Shown: in pieces, positions 33,290 to 42,058 of the stretch
Layout of the letters: each line of letters opens with the position of its first letter
How positions within the stretch are numbered: the first letter of the stretch is position 1
Assembly: GCA_019637195.1 (NCBI GenBank)
Contig: JAHBWA010000003.1
Coordinates: forward strand, 62,001-126,000
DNA: 64,000 nucleotides
Direction of reading: 5' to 3'
Source: Labilithrix sp.
GTDB lineage: Bacteria; Myxococcota_A; Polyangia; Polyangiales; Polyangiaceae
Notes under the pieces: generated by a model
The model's database searches: none
The model's input: only the letters and a program-made list of their open reading frames with translations
What the model was told of the DNA's origin: nothing
Position numbers and translations under genes: made by a program

Positions 33290-33880
33290 ATGAGCGACCA
33301 AGAAGATGTTGATCGTCGGGCCTACGTAGAGCGAATGAACGAGTATGGGGAAGCCGTCAAGCGCGGCAGTGCGAACGCTCAGGCCATTCTTCGTGAGGCG
33401 GAAGCTATATGGCGACGACTGTGTAGCTGCGACGGCCCCGCAAAACAGACACCGTCAATGCATCGCGCACTGACACTCTTTCACGTGATTCAGGCTGGTG
33501 ATCCGGTCGAGGCGAAGCGCGTCTACGATGAGATGTCACCAGAATCTCAACATCGTATCGATCTGGCAGACAAGTACGGAACTATGCGGCCATGGCTTCA
33601 AAGCTCTGATGGCTCGCCTGCGGAAGGCAACGAAGACCTGACCCAGGCGCACTTCCTTAAACACTATGAGGTGTGCAAGCAAAGAGTTCGGGAGGAGGGG
33701 TCGGCGTCAGCCTTTCAAGAACTTGGCATGGCATGCGAGCGCCTCGGACGAGCTGAGGAGGCATGTGATGCGTATGGCGAAGCGGCCGAACTAGCCAGCG
33801 ACAGCAATGACACGACTGTTCTTACGTTTGTTCAGGGCCGCATCCTTTCGCTACTCGGCGGTCCCGGTGGTCAGCGTTAA
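33290..33880 (+). CDS. Immunity-like paralogue with TPR-like extension
   Basis: 196 residues from the ATG at 33290 (a GTG at 33281 is also possible). Residues ~10-105 align by eye with the tip-2 immunity candidate: LREAEAIWRRLCSC, then PVEAKRVYDEMSPESQHRIDL and a terminal PWL. Residues ~115-190 add a helical TPR-like part (FQELGMACERLGRAEEACDAY). No RHS tip lies upstream now; mobile-element debris sits there instead. It may be an immunity gene left after its cassette was lost. Confidence 0.7.
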   Translation: MSDQEDVDRRAYVERMNEYGEAVKRGSANAQAILREAEAIWRRLCSCDGPAKQTPSMHRALTLFHVIQAGDPVEAKRVYDEMSPESQHRIDLADKYGTMRPWLQSSDGSPAEGNEDLTQAHFLKHYEVCKQRVREEGSASAFQELGMACERLGRAEEACDAYGEAAELASDSNDTTVLTFVQGRILSLLGGPGGQR

Positions 33881-33936
33881 GGATTGCTGGCAGTGCTGGA
33901 CCATCGACCCCTGAGGCATCGAAAAGCGGTGACTGC

Positions 33937-34030
33937 TCGTCCGTGACGGGCCTCGGGGGGGCTTCCAGCGGTGCGGGAGGAGCTCGGCGAGCTGCGCGAC
34001 GGGTGCGTCGTCGACCCTCGCGAGCACATC
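33937..34030 (-). pseudogene. IS66 tnpC 3' end, second remnant
   Basis: The minus strand encodes DVLARVDDAPVAQLAELLPH then RW, clearly parallel to the end of IS66-A tnpC (DVLRRIDHAPVDQLRELLPD then RW). Nothing of the rest of the gene remains. It may end at GTCCGTGACGGG (33937-33948), which resembles an IS66 terminal repeat. IS66-A inserted just to its right. Confidence 0.7.
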
Positions 34031-34139
34031 GCCGAGGGAGCTCGGCGCCGGCTTCGAGACGCTTCGTCGTATCCGTACGGGTTCGGACCTGGACGGACCG
34101 GCCGCACGGGCAGGCCGCTCCGCGCAGCGCGCGGCGAGC

Positions 34140-35678
34140 TCAGTTCGCGGAGATCGGCTCGCCGGGCGGCGGCGGGTCGGGTGGGGGCACCCAGCGATCG
34201 GGGAGCAGTTCGCGGAGCTGGTCGACGGGAGCGTGATCGATCCGGCGAAGCACGTCGGTGAGGTACGCGAGCGGGTTCTTTCCGAGCCGGTCGCACGAGA
34301 CGACGAGCGAGTAGAGGAGCGCGAGCTCCTTGCCGGCCTCCTCGCTCTGCACGAAGAGGAAGTTCTTCCTCCCTAGCGCGATGACCCGCAACGCGTTCTC
34401 GGCGCGGTTGTTGTCGAGCGGAATGCGGTCGTCGCGGAGAGCAATGGCAAGCTCGCGGCGATTGCTCAGTAGGTAGTTCGCGGCGCGCGCGAGAAGCGTC
34501 TTCGGTCCGTCCTGACGCGCGATGGAACGCGATAGCAGGAGGAGCTGCGCTAATAGCGAACGCGAAAACCGAGTCCGCAGCGCGAGGCGATCATCGGTGC
34601 CATCCGCGAGACGGCGGTCGGCTTCGTGCTCGACCGCATACATGACGCCGATGAGATCGAGTGCACGCGTCGCCCCGTGAACGCCATCCTTGTTCGCGTC
34701 GAAGAACTTCCGACGTGCGTGCGCGAGGCAGCCTGCGCGAATGCGCGCGCCCAGGCCGGTGACCGGATCGTATCCGCGGTAGTCATCGCAGACGATGACG
34801 CCCGCCGAGTCGCCGAGAACATCGACCGCGACCTCACCTCCGCGGGAGAGTGCGAACTCGTAGCCCGTGAGCGACCGACCGAGGAACGTCCAGAGGTAGG
34901 CCTTTGCCTTCTGCGAGGTGAGCTTGAACGGCGTCTCGTCCGCGTGCACGATCGCGTCGGCTCGGATCGCGTCGGCTCGGATCGCGGCGAACAGCGGCGC
35001 GCGGAGCGGTTCGAGCTTCTGCGCGGCGCGCCGGAACAAGTCGTTCATCGTCGTCCGCGCGATGGGGATCTCGAGCCGCTTGAACTGCGCCTCGAGTCGA
35101 TAGAGCGGTGTCGACATGAGGCACTTCGAGACGACGAGGTGGGCGACGAAGCTCGCATCGTACCGCGTCTTCTCGGACCACCGCTCCGGGGCGGGCGCCG
35201 TGACGACGTGCCCACCACATCGACACGCGACGGTCTCGCGCATGTGCACGTGCTTGCGGAAGTAGGCCGGCACATAGGACCAGGTGACGGACGGCTTTCC
35301 GATCCCGACGGCGCGGAACTCGGTGCCATCGCAGAGCGGGCACTTCTTCTCCGCCTCCGGGACCGAGATCGTTTCCTCGGTGGTGACGACCTTGTCCGCG
35401 CGGAGCTGCTCTTGGTCGCGTCGATGCTCGGCGACTTCCTCCTTCGTGCGCGGAGCCGGCCTGAGCTTCGGCATCTTGCCGGTGTTCTCCGACCGTCGCT
35501 CGAAGGCGCGTTTGAGCGCCTCGTTCGCGGCCTCGAGCTCGGCGAGCTTCGCCTCGATCTTCGCTTGCCGTGCCTCCGCCTTCTTCGCCTCGTCGGCCGC
35601 CCACTCCTGCAGCTTCAGCGCGTAGTCGCGCCAGGCGCAGCCATGGTCGTTCGGATCGTCGGGCGGAGGCGAAGGCAA
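34140..35678 (-). CDS. tnpC: IS66-A transposase TnpC
   Basis: 512 residues, starting at a TTG. An N-terminal coiled coil (about 20-65) is followed by the IS66 zinc-finger region (KKCPLCDGTEF, then ETVACRCGGHVV). The DDE core has Asp in IVHADETPFKL, Asp in VIVCDDYRGYD and Glu in PLDNNRAENALR. A C-terminal segment (GRKNFLFVQSEEAGKELA) matches the family. The length is standard, so it should cut and join IS ends. Translated after tnpB with a 13-bp gap. Confidence 0.95.
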   Translation of the reverse strand: MPSPPPDDPNDHGCAWRDYALKLQEWAADEAKKAEARQAKIEAKLAELEAANEALKRAFERRSENTGKMPKLRPAPRTKEEVAEHRRDQEQLRADKVVTTEETISVPEAEKKCPLCDGTEFRAVGIGKPSVTWSYVPAYFRKHVHMRETVACRCGGHVVTAPAPERWSEKTRYDASFVAHLVVSKCLMSTPLYRLEAQFKRLEIPIARTTMNDLFRRAAQKLEPLRAPLFAAIRADAIRADAIVHADETPFKLTSQKAKAYLWTFLGRSLTGYEFALSRGGEVAVDVLGDSAGVIVCDDYRGYDPVTGLGARIRAGCLAHARRKFFDANKDGVHGATRALDLIGVMYAVEHEADRRLADGTDDRLALRTRFSRSLLAQLLLLSRSIARQDGPKTLLARAANYLLSNRRELAIALRDDRIPLDNNRAENALRVIALGRKNFLFVQSEEAGKELALLYSLVVSCDRLGKNPLAYLTDVLRRIDHAPVDQLRELLPDRWVPPPDPPPPGEPISAN

Positions 35679-35691
35679 CAGCGAGCTTTGA

Positions 35692-36090
35692 TCATGACGC
35701 GCTACGAATGTCGATCCTCTGCGTGCTCTTCACGGTCGTTTTCTTTGGCGCCCACAGGTCGGGCCGCTTCACCGCACCGAGGTCGATGCCGTCGAGCAGC
35801 ATCGCGAGCGCAGCACCGTCGAGCGTTATGCTCGATGCATCGTCCGCGGCGACAGGCATCGTGAAGCGGCCGCGCTCGAGGCGCTTGTAATAGACGACGA
35901 AGCCGCCGCGCGCGAAGAACAGGATCTTCACGCGATCGCGCCGGCGCCCGACGAACACGAAGAGCGTTCCCGAATACGGGTCGGCGTCCCATCGCGAACG
36001 GACGAGCGAGATGAGGCCGTCGTGCCCGCGTCGAAGATCGACGGGCTCGGTGGCGAGCACCACGCGCGCCCCGATGCCGAGGGGCATCAT
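35692..36090 (-). CDS. tnpB: IS66-A accessory protein TnpB
   Basis: 132 residues of the IS66 Orf2 family: ARVVLATEPVDLRRGHDGL, then DPYSGTLFVFVGRRRDRVKI, FFARGGFVVYYKRLERGRF and a C-terminal DGIDLGAVKRPDLW. The role in IS66 transposition is required but poorly understood. The start overlaps the tnpA stop by 4 bp. Confidence 0.95.
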   Translation of the reverse strand: MMPLGIGARVVLATEPVDLRRGHDGLISLVRSRWDADPYSGTLFVFVGRRRDRVKILFFARGGFVVYYKRLERGRFTMPVAADDASSITLDGAALAMLLDGIDLGAVKRPDLWAPKKTTVKSTQRIDIRSAS

Positions 36091-36449
36091 CCGCGTACGA
36101 GCTCCGCGACGACTGCAGCGAGTTGCTCGGCGCTGAGCTGGCCGCGCATTGTGATGCGGCCGCGCAATGTCTCGATGATCGTCGTGGCCTGTTCGTTGAG
36201 CTCGTCGCCGACTGGCGAGTTCGTCACGGGCGCAGGGGCGATGACGACCGGCAGCAAGCGCTGACGCCGCGATGCCGTCGACGTGCGCGACCTCGGCATG
36301 CTCGTGAGGGTCTCGCTACCGAGCTTCCACTTCCACCATTTGAGCAGCCGCACCGAGACCCCGTGCCGACGCGCGACGACGGCGATGTCCTCGCCTCTTG
36401 CCAGCTCCGCGATCCGCTCTGCCCACCAACCCGAGAGATGTCTTGCCAT
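36087..36449 (-). CDS. tnpA: IS66-A protein TnpA (Orf1)
   Basis: 120 residues with an N-terminal HTH of transposase type (ELARGEDIAVVARRHGVSV, then KWWKWKLG). This is the first gene of the element, 58 bp from its right-hand terminal repeat. It probably binds the ends or DNA near them. Coupled to tnpB by an ATGA overlap. Confidence 0.9.
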   Translation of the reverse strand: MARHLSGWWAERIAELARGEDIAVVARRHGVSVRLLKWWKWKLGSETLTSMPRSRTSTASRRQRLLPVVIAPAPVTNSPVGDELNEQATTIIETLRGRITMRGQLSAEQLAAVVAELVRG

Positions 36450-36583
36450 CGGCGCACGAGACCGCGCCCCAGGAGATCGCGCACGGCGTCCATCCCCGAA
36501 CGGTTACGCTTCGTCGTATCCCATCGGGCATCGGCCTCCCGTGAGGTCTTCGCAGGGGACCGAGATGCCGGTATCCGCGAGGC

Positions 36584-36907
36584 ATGGCGGAGTCGCGAGC
36601 GTGGACGCGTTGGACGGAGGCGGAGGCACGGGCGGCGCTCGCGTCATTGGCGGCGAGCGGCGAGAGCGAGCTCGCGTTCGCTCGCCAGAACGGGATCTCG
36701 CGGCAGCGCCTTCGCTATTGGAGGGGGCGCCTCGGGCGGGCGGCCGCGACGCCAGCGTTCGTGGCCGTGGCGCTCCCGCCGTCCGCAGGGAAAGCACCGA
36801 CGATCGAGATCCAGGTCGGCGAGGTGCTCGTCCGCGTCCGCGAGAACCTCGCCGTCGAGCACGTCGCGCGTCTCGTTCGGGCTCTGGTGCGAGCGGAGGC
36901 ATGCTGA
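36584..36907 (+). CDS. tnpA: IS66-B protein TnpA (Orf1)
   Basis: 107 residues. The HTH is SELAFARQNGISRQRLRYWR, followed by a variable linker and a conserved C-terminus (IEIQVGEVLVRV) typical of the IS66 Orf1 group. The start lies 68 bp inside the left terminal repeat. The 3' end overlaps tnpB by 7 bp. Confidence 0.9.
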   Translation: MAESRAWTRWTEAEARAALASLAASGESELAFARQNGISRQRLRYWRGRLGRAAATPAFVAVALPPSAGKAPTIEIQVGEVLVRVRENLAVEHVARLVRALVRAEAC

Positions 36908-37290
36908 CGCTGCCGCCCGGCGTTCGCGTCTTCGTGGCGACGGAGCGAACCGACGGGCGTAAAGGAATCGACGGCCTCGCGGCGATCGTGAGATCGCAGC
37001 TCGCGGAGGATCCGCTCTCGGGCTCGATGTACGTCTTCTTCACGCGGCGCGCGGATCGGGTGCGCGTCCTCTACTTCGACCGCGACGGGTACGTGCTCGT
37101 GACGAAGCGCCTCGAGAAGGGTAGGTACTGCCCTCCATGGAGGAGCGAGCGCGGTCGAGTCACCGTCGAGGCGGCGGAGCTCCTTCTGATCCTCGAAGGG
37201 ATCGAGCTCGAAGGTAGTCGTCGTCGCGAGCGATGGGTGCCGCGGTCGCGGCAGTCGTCGAACGCGAGTGCGCCTGCGCCCTCGCGATGA
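36901..37290 (+). CDS. tnpB: IS66-B accessory protein TnpB
   Basis: 129 residues from the ATG at 36901, in the tnpA overlap. It has VRVFVATERTDGRKGIDGL, DPLSGSMYVFFTRRADRVRV and YFDRDGYVLVTKRLEKGRY of the IS66 Orf2 family. It is intact and similar in layout to IS66-A TnpB but only distantly alike in sequence, so the two IS are different species. Confidence 0.92.
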   Translation: MLTLPPGVRVFVATERTDGRKGIDGLAAIVRSQLAEDPLSGSMYVFFTRRADRVRVLYFDRDGYVLVTKRLEKGRYCPPWRSERGRVTVEAAELLLILEGIELEGSRRRERWVPRSRQSSNASAPAPSR

Positions 37291-37345
37291 GTTGAGATCG
37301 CATCGAGACGACCGTCGCGAGCGCGCGCGGTGTACGAGGTCGTTC

Positions 37346-39061
37346 GTGACGAGCCCGGCGGCGCGGAAGGCGAAGGCGGAGGCGACACCGCCGGTCGAGG
37401 TGAACCTCCGCGGTCACGCGCTCGCGCCCAACCTCGCTGCGCTTCGTCGCTGGATGATGGAGATGCTCGCGCGCGGCGCGCTCGTCGAACTCGTGACGGC
37501 GGTCCTCGGACTCCTTCAGCGGATGTTTGAGGTGAACACGGAGTTGACGGCGCGGATCGCGAGCAGCTCTCGGAAGCGTCCGCCGAACGAGTCGCTCCGA
37601 CGCCTGCAGATGGAGTTGCCGCTGATGTTCGCGCCGGCGGCGAACGACATGGAGGGACCACCCGCGCCGCCCGAGGTCGACCTCGAAGGCCCGCCCGATC
37701 CGCGTGCGAGCGAGCTCGAAGGTCCGCCGGCGCCGCCGCTGAAGCCGAAGAGGAGGCGGAGCAAGAAGCGCGGAGCGAAGAAGCCGAAGCGATCGAAGCT
37801 GCCGCCGAGCCTGAAGCGAAAGGAGGAGCGGATCTGCGCCGCGGATTGGCAGCGGTGCTGCCCGAAGTGCGGCGGACGAACGAAGTCGCTCTGGACCCGA
37901 GCGAGCGAGAAGCTCGAGATGGAGATCGCGCTCTACTTTGTGCGTCGGGTGACGAGGGAGACGGTCGCGTGCATCGATTGCCGCGAGTACATGTGCACGG
38001 CCGACAAGCCCGACGAGGTCGTTGACCGTGGCATCCTCGGCAACGACCTCTTGGTCGAGGCGCTCGTTGATCACTATGACGACGCGGTTCCCTGGGAGCG
38101 CATGGAGCGGAAGGCTGCGGAGCAGGGAGTGCCGTTCAAGGCGAATACGGTCGCGTCGAGCGTCGGCGCCGTCACCGACCTCTTCGCCCCGGTCATCGAT
38201 CACATCAAGGAGGCAGCGCTCGGCGCGGACTTCACGGCGCTCGACGCGACGAGGATGTCGGTGCTCGACCCGGTGCATCCGCTCGGTATCCGCTCCGGGG
38301 GGGCGCGCTCTGGCTCATCGAAGGCGACCATCGTTATGCGTGCTTCGTGTACGCGCCGTCGGGCCACGCGAGCCACCTAGAAGACCTGCTCGATGACCGG
38401 AAGCTCGCGAGCGTGATGTGCGACGGCTCTCCCACGAACAACTGCGTCGAACGCGCGGGCGGCAAGCGTGGGGGCTGCAACGCGCACGGTCGCGGTGGCC
38501 TCGTTGCTGCTCTGCGCGGCGGGGACATCCGCGCGGCGCGCGGGATCGAGCTCTACGCTCGTCTCTTCGAGGTCGAAGCCGATGCGAAGGAGGCGAACGA
38601 CTCGCTCGAGGCGCGCTTCACAAGACGCCAAGAGAAGAGCGCCCCGATCGTCGAAGAGCTGCGCGTGTGGATCGAGGAGAGTCGCGCCGAAGTCGAACCG
38701 AAGAGCGTGCTCGGGAAGGCCCTCGGGTACATGACGCGGCAGTGGAGCCGCCTCACCGCGTTCCTCCGCGATCCGAAGATGGAGCTGACGAACAACGAGG
38801 TCGAACGCGACTTGAGGCGGTGGGTCCTCGATCGCAAGTCGTGGTATTTCGTCGGGCACGACGAGAGCGCGAGGCGCGCGGCCGACGCGCTCACGCTGCT
38901 GACGACGTGCCGGAAGATGGGCATCGATCCACGGCGCTACTTGCGCGAGGCGCTCGCGAAGAATCCTTGCCGGCGAACGAGACCTGACCGAGCTCCTCCC
39001 TGAGACCTTCGCGCAGCGGCTCGCCGCGAGCGTTCCGACGAGCTGCCGCGCTGCGGCGTAG
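37346..39061 (+). pseudogene. tnpC: IS66-B transposase TnpC, frameshifted twice
   Basis: The frame begins at about the GTG at 37346. It includes a Pro-rich stretch with three EGPP repeats (37650-37740) and a zinc-finger region (CCPKCGGR, CIDCREYMC). In the run of seven G at 38297-38303 one G is missing: adding it restores SGGGALWLIEGDHRYACFVY and the next frame. A second indel near 38961-38963 (one A too many) restores LAGERDLTELLPETFAQ up to a TAG at 39059. The catalytic Glu region reads LTNNEVERDLRRWVLDRKSW. The gene is either dead or carries homopolymer sequencing errors. Confidence 0.85.
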
Positions 39062-39107
39062 TCGGCGCTCTCTTGACGCCGGCGCTGTCGCCACGCACGG
39101 TCCCGCC

Positions 39108-40007
39108 GTGGGCGCCAAGAAGGAGTACCCCGCCGACTCGGGCGAGCCGATCGCTGTCTGGTCGGTGGACATCGACTGCGCGCACGAAGACGAGTGCGCA
39201 TGCGAGGACGACACCGAGCGCGGGGTCTGGGTCGATACGCGCGTCGCAAGCGACACGCTCGCGCGCGGCGCGCTCGTGCTCGCGCTCCGCGAATATGACG
39301 ACGACGACGGCGACGACGTTGTCCGCATCGACGACAGGATCGCGGTGAGCTGCGACCTCGCGACGGGCGCGCTGACGCCACTCCGCACCGAAGGCGCCAT
39401 CTTCCTGAACCGTCATCCGTGGCTCGAGGAGGTACTCCGCGAAGAGGAGCTCCCGCGTCTTCGGCTCCGGGCGGAGCGCGCTGCTGCTCAAGGGGACCGC
39501 GAGACCGCCGCCAAGCGAGCACTCCCCCAACCCGGCAACGCGATGCTGCCGTATCACGAGCTCTTCCCAGCCGACTGGGACCTCCTCCCCGTCTGCGATG
39601 GCGAGCGCTACTGGGCGGTCGACCTCTATTGCCGCAATCCCGATTGCACCTGCACCTCGAGCGTCATCCGCTTCCATCGCGTCGAGGACGACGCGACGAC
39701 GACCTTCGCCGGTGAGGTCACGGTCGACTATGCCGAGGCCGAACCGCGGGCACGATCAACGTCGCCTGGTGCAGCACGCGTCTTTGAGAGGCTCTGGAAA
39801 GAGTCCGAGTACAGCCTCCGCGCTCGACAGGCGGAGGCTTCGAGCGCTGTCCGGCGCCTCGCCTCGAGAACGAAGACACCCGTCGCCGCGGTACCCGTCT
39901 GGGGACGCACTCCAAGAAATGCGCCGTGCCCGTGCGGCTCAGGAAAGAAGTTCAAGCGCTGCTGCCTCGACAGCTCGGCTCGCGACGACATCGCTGCTCG
40001 CCGCTGA
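39108..40007 (+). CDS. SEC-C motif protein, apparent passenger of IS66-B
   Basis: 299 residues from a GTG. The C-terminus has a SEC-C zinc-binding motif, RNAPCPCGSGKKFKRCC, as at the end of SecA. The rest is acidic and contains two clusters that also look metal-binding: CAHEDECACEDD (about residues 24-35) and CRNPDCTCTSSVIRF (about 175-190). Both repeat the same layout, so the protein may have two copies of a small domain. The function is unknown. It starts 47 bp after tnpC on the same strand and ends 65 bp before the right IS end, so it was probably carried by the IS. Confidence 0.8.
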   Translation: MGAKKEYPADSGEPIAVWSVDIDCAHEDECACEDDTERGVWVDTRVASDTLARGALVLALREYDDDDGDDVVRIDDRIAVSCDLATGALTPLRTEGAIFLNRHPWLEEVLREEELPRLRLRAERAAAQGDRETAAKRALPQPGNAMLPYHELFPADWDLLPVCDGERYWAVDLYCRNPDCTCTSSVIRFHRVEDDATTTFAGEVTVDYAEAEPRARSTSPGAARVFERLWKESEYSLRARQAEASSAVRRLASRTKTPVAAVPVWGRTPRNAPCPCGSGKKFKRCCLDSSARDDIAARR

Positions 40008-40086
40008 GCCGCCCTGCCGCGGACTCGGCCCGTCTGGAACCGTCCGCGGGAGGCCCTTGGCCGAGGGGATACGATCCTCGGGGTCG

Positions 40087-40146
40087 AACCGTACGGGCTT
40101 GGCGATCTCCGTACGGTTACATGGCTAAAGATCCCCGGACGGTTAC
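40087..40146. repeat. Inverted repeat and two IS66-type end sequences
   Basis: AACCGTACGG (40087-40096) pairs with CCGTACGGTT (40109-40118) and could be a bidirectional terminator between the convergent SEC-C and AgmX-like genes. CTCCGTACGGTTAC (40107-40120) and CCCCGGACGGTTAC (40133-40146) both resemble the IS66-A right end CCCCGAACGGTTAC in the same orientation. They are probably scars of earlier IS66 insertions. Confidence 0.5.
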
Positions 40147-40257
40147 GTTGCAACGCAACCCCACCTGCGAGCGTCTTCCTGATGGAGGCGCGAGCGGTAG
40201 GCGGGTTTGCTGGCGGCGAGTTGCCACCCGTCACCCGCCAGCGGCGATCCGTGAGTC

Positions 40258-41790
40258 TCACTCCCCCGGGCTGAGGGCGATCGGGTAGGTCACGGTCGCG
40301 ATGCCGCCCTCGGGCTGCGGGAACGACAGGTTGTTGAAGCTCCGGACGACGCAGCTGACGACCTCCTGGCTCGCGATGTCCGAGCCCGCGTCCTGCGCCT
40401 GCGCCACCGCGCCGTCGCGGCCGATGACGAACCGCGTGACCACGCGGCCGCTCAGGCCCGGGTTCGAGCGGAGGCCGCTCTCGTAGCAGAGGCGGAAGCG
40501 GCCGAAGTTCTGGCGGACGATGCGCTGGATGACCTCCGGCGGGAGCCGGCCGTTCGTCTCGATCTTCGGGTTGCGGATGATCGGCGCCTTCGCGACGTGG
40601 CCGCCGCCGCCGGGGCCGTGACCGTTGCCCCAGCCGTCCTTGTCGCCCTTGCCGTAGCCCCACTTGCCCGGGCCGCCGCCGCCGCCGCCGACCGTGTTGC
40701 CGACGCCGTCGATGCCGACGCCTTCGCCCTTGCCGCCGCCGCCCTCGCCGACGCCCCAGAGGCCGAGGCCGTAGCCCATGGCGTCGTTCGCGTCCGCGCC
40801 GAACATCGCGCCGATCTTGTTGTCGGCGTCCTGACCGAGCTGCGTGTCCGTCGCCCACGGGCTCGACGGGCCGGTCTCCGGCACGCCGGCGCGGAGGATG
40901 CCGATGAGGCCTCCCGTCGACGCGAGCTCGAGCTCGGCGCTGCGCGCGAGGCGCGCCTGATCGTCCGAGCCCTTGAACGCCATGTGCCCCTTCGTCTTCA
41001 CGGGCTTCGTCGTGCCCGCAGCACCGCTGTCGCCCTTGTGGGGCTCGCCGCCCTGGCTCCCGCCGCCGGTCGGATCGCCGTCCGACGTCTCGAGGTTCTT
41101 CAGCTGCTCCTGCTCCCGCTCCGCCGACGCGTTCAGCATCGTCTGCATCTTGAGCATCTGCTCGCGGCTGATGCCCTCGGCGTCGTCCGCCGTCATGCTC
41201 GGCATGAACATCGCGAGGGACGCGACGATCGACGCGTGACCGACGAACGACAGGCCGATGCACGCCGCGGCGCCCGAGGCGAGGGACGCGAGGAAGCCGA
41301 CGGGGACCTTCTTGCCCGCGCGGACCGACGCGAGCTCGATCGTGACCGGAGAGAGCTCGATCGTGACGCTCATGCCGTCGCGGAGCGCGATCTCCTCGCC
41401 AGCGGCGGCCGGGCGCGAGTGCTCGCCGCGCGCCGAGACGGTCGCCGTGGCGCCGGCGGGGACGATCGCGTAGCTGACGCCCGCGCGGCTCGCGACGATC
41501 TCCGACCGCGCGGCCTCGGGGAGGACGAAGTCGCCGCCCTCGCCGATCGCGAAGCCTTTGCCCGACTCGAGGTGGGACAGCGAGAGCACCTGCGAGCCCC
41601 AGCGCACCCGCACCTCGACGGCGTCGAGGTGGGACTCGACCTCCTCCGAAGCGACCGCAGGCCCCCGCTGGACGAGCGCGTAGGACGCTTCACGAGCCTC
41701 CGCCACCGCCTCGATCTCCACGAGCGTGTCGTCCGAAGCGATGAACGGGTTGTAGGGACGGAACGGATTCGCGAACGCGTGGGTGCTCAT
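40258..41790 (-). CDS. AgmX/PglI C-terminal domain protein, TonB-like
   Basis: 510 residues. The N-terminal ~160 residues include a beta-rich region that could be FHA-like. One hydrophobic segment (VPVGFLASLASGAAACIGL) and a second (ASIVASLAMFMPS) place the protein in the inner membrane. A long Gly-rich stretch (about 330-410) leads to a C-terminal domain: LPPEVIQRIVRQNFGRFRLC, LSGRVVTRFVIGRDG and VVSCVVRSFNNLSFPQPEGG. This domain is that of myxobacterial AgmX/PglI proteins, linked to gliding motility and envelope function, and it resembles TonB C-termini. The role here is inferred. Divergent from the PQQ gene. Confidence 0.85.
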   Translation of the reverse strand: MSTHAFANPFRPYNPFIASDDTLVEIEAVAEAREASYALVQRGPAVASEEVESHLDAVEVRVRWGSQVLSLSHLESGKGFAIGEGGDFVLPEAARSEIVASRAGVSYAIVPAGATATVSARGEHSRPAAAGEEIALRDGMSVTIELSPVTIELASVRAGKKVPVGFLASLASGAAACIGLSFVGHASIVASLAMFMPSMTADDAEGISREQMLKMQTMLNASAEREQEQLKNLETSDGDPTGGGSQGGEPHKGDSGAAGTTKPVKTKGHMAFKGSDDQARLARSAELELASTGGLIGILRAGVPETGPSSPWATDTQLGQDADNKIGAMFGADANDAMGYGLGLWGVGEGGGGKGEGVGIDGVGNTVGGGGGGPGKWGYGKGDKDGWGNGHGPGGGGHVAKAPIIRNPKIETNGRLPPEVIQRIVRQNFGRFRLCYESGLRSNPGLSGRVVTRFVIGRDGAVAQAQDAGSDIASQEVVSCVVRSFNNLSFPQPEGGIATVTYPIALSPGE

Positions 41791-42058
41791 GGTTGGTCTT
41801 GTGCGCAGGGCAGCAGGGACCGCACCGCCGGAAACGGCGGTTGGGTCGTGGGGGTTGTCGACGGTCGCTCGCGCCGTGGAATCAGCGTGTCAGCGTCGTC
41901 TCGGGAGGGAGAGACAGGGCTTCCCGGAAAAAGTTCCCAAAAGAGGGCCGTCGCCCGTTCGGATGACACGCTCGCCATGGCAACTCCGACACCGCGACGT
42001 CGACATCGCGAGGCTGGAGAGATGGACAGCCGGTGGAGACGCTGCTCTAGTGTGAGAT

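Larger units (their letters stand above)
34069..36507 (-). mobile_element. IS66-A, intact IS66-family insertion sequence
   Basis: 2,439 bp. The ends are imperfect inverted repeats: GTATCCGTACGGG at 34069 and the reverse complement GTAACCGTTCGGG reading back from 36507, about 15 of 20 positions alike. An exact 8-bp duplication GCTTCGTC flanks it at 34061-34068 and 36508-36515, the size typical of IS66. tnpA, tnpB and tnpC are all intact on the minus strand, so the element could be active. Confidence 0.92.
36516..40072 (+). mobile_element. IS66-B, IS66-family element with a SEC-C passenger gene
   Basis: The left end GTATCCCATCGGGCATCGG at 36516 and the reverse complement of the right end at 40072 agree at 22 of the first 26 positions. 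Between them lie tnpA, tnpB, a frameshifted tnpC and, on the same strand, a SEC-C protein gene. The 3,557 bp are longer than usual for IS66 (about 2.5 kb). No matching 8-bp duplication is seen (GCTTCGTC on the left, GATCCTCG on the right). A copy of the left end occurs at 30080. Confidence 0.8.
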
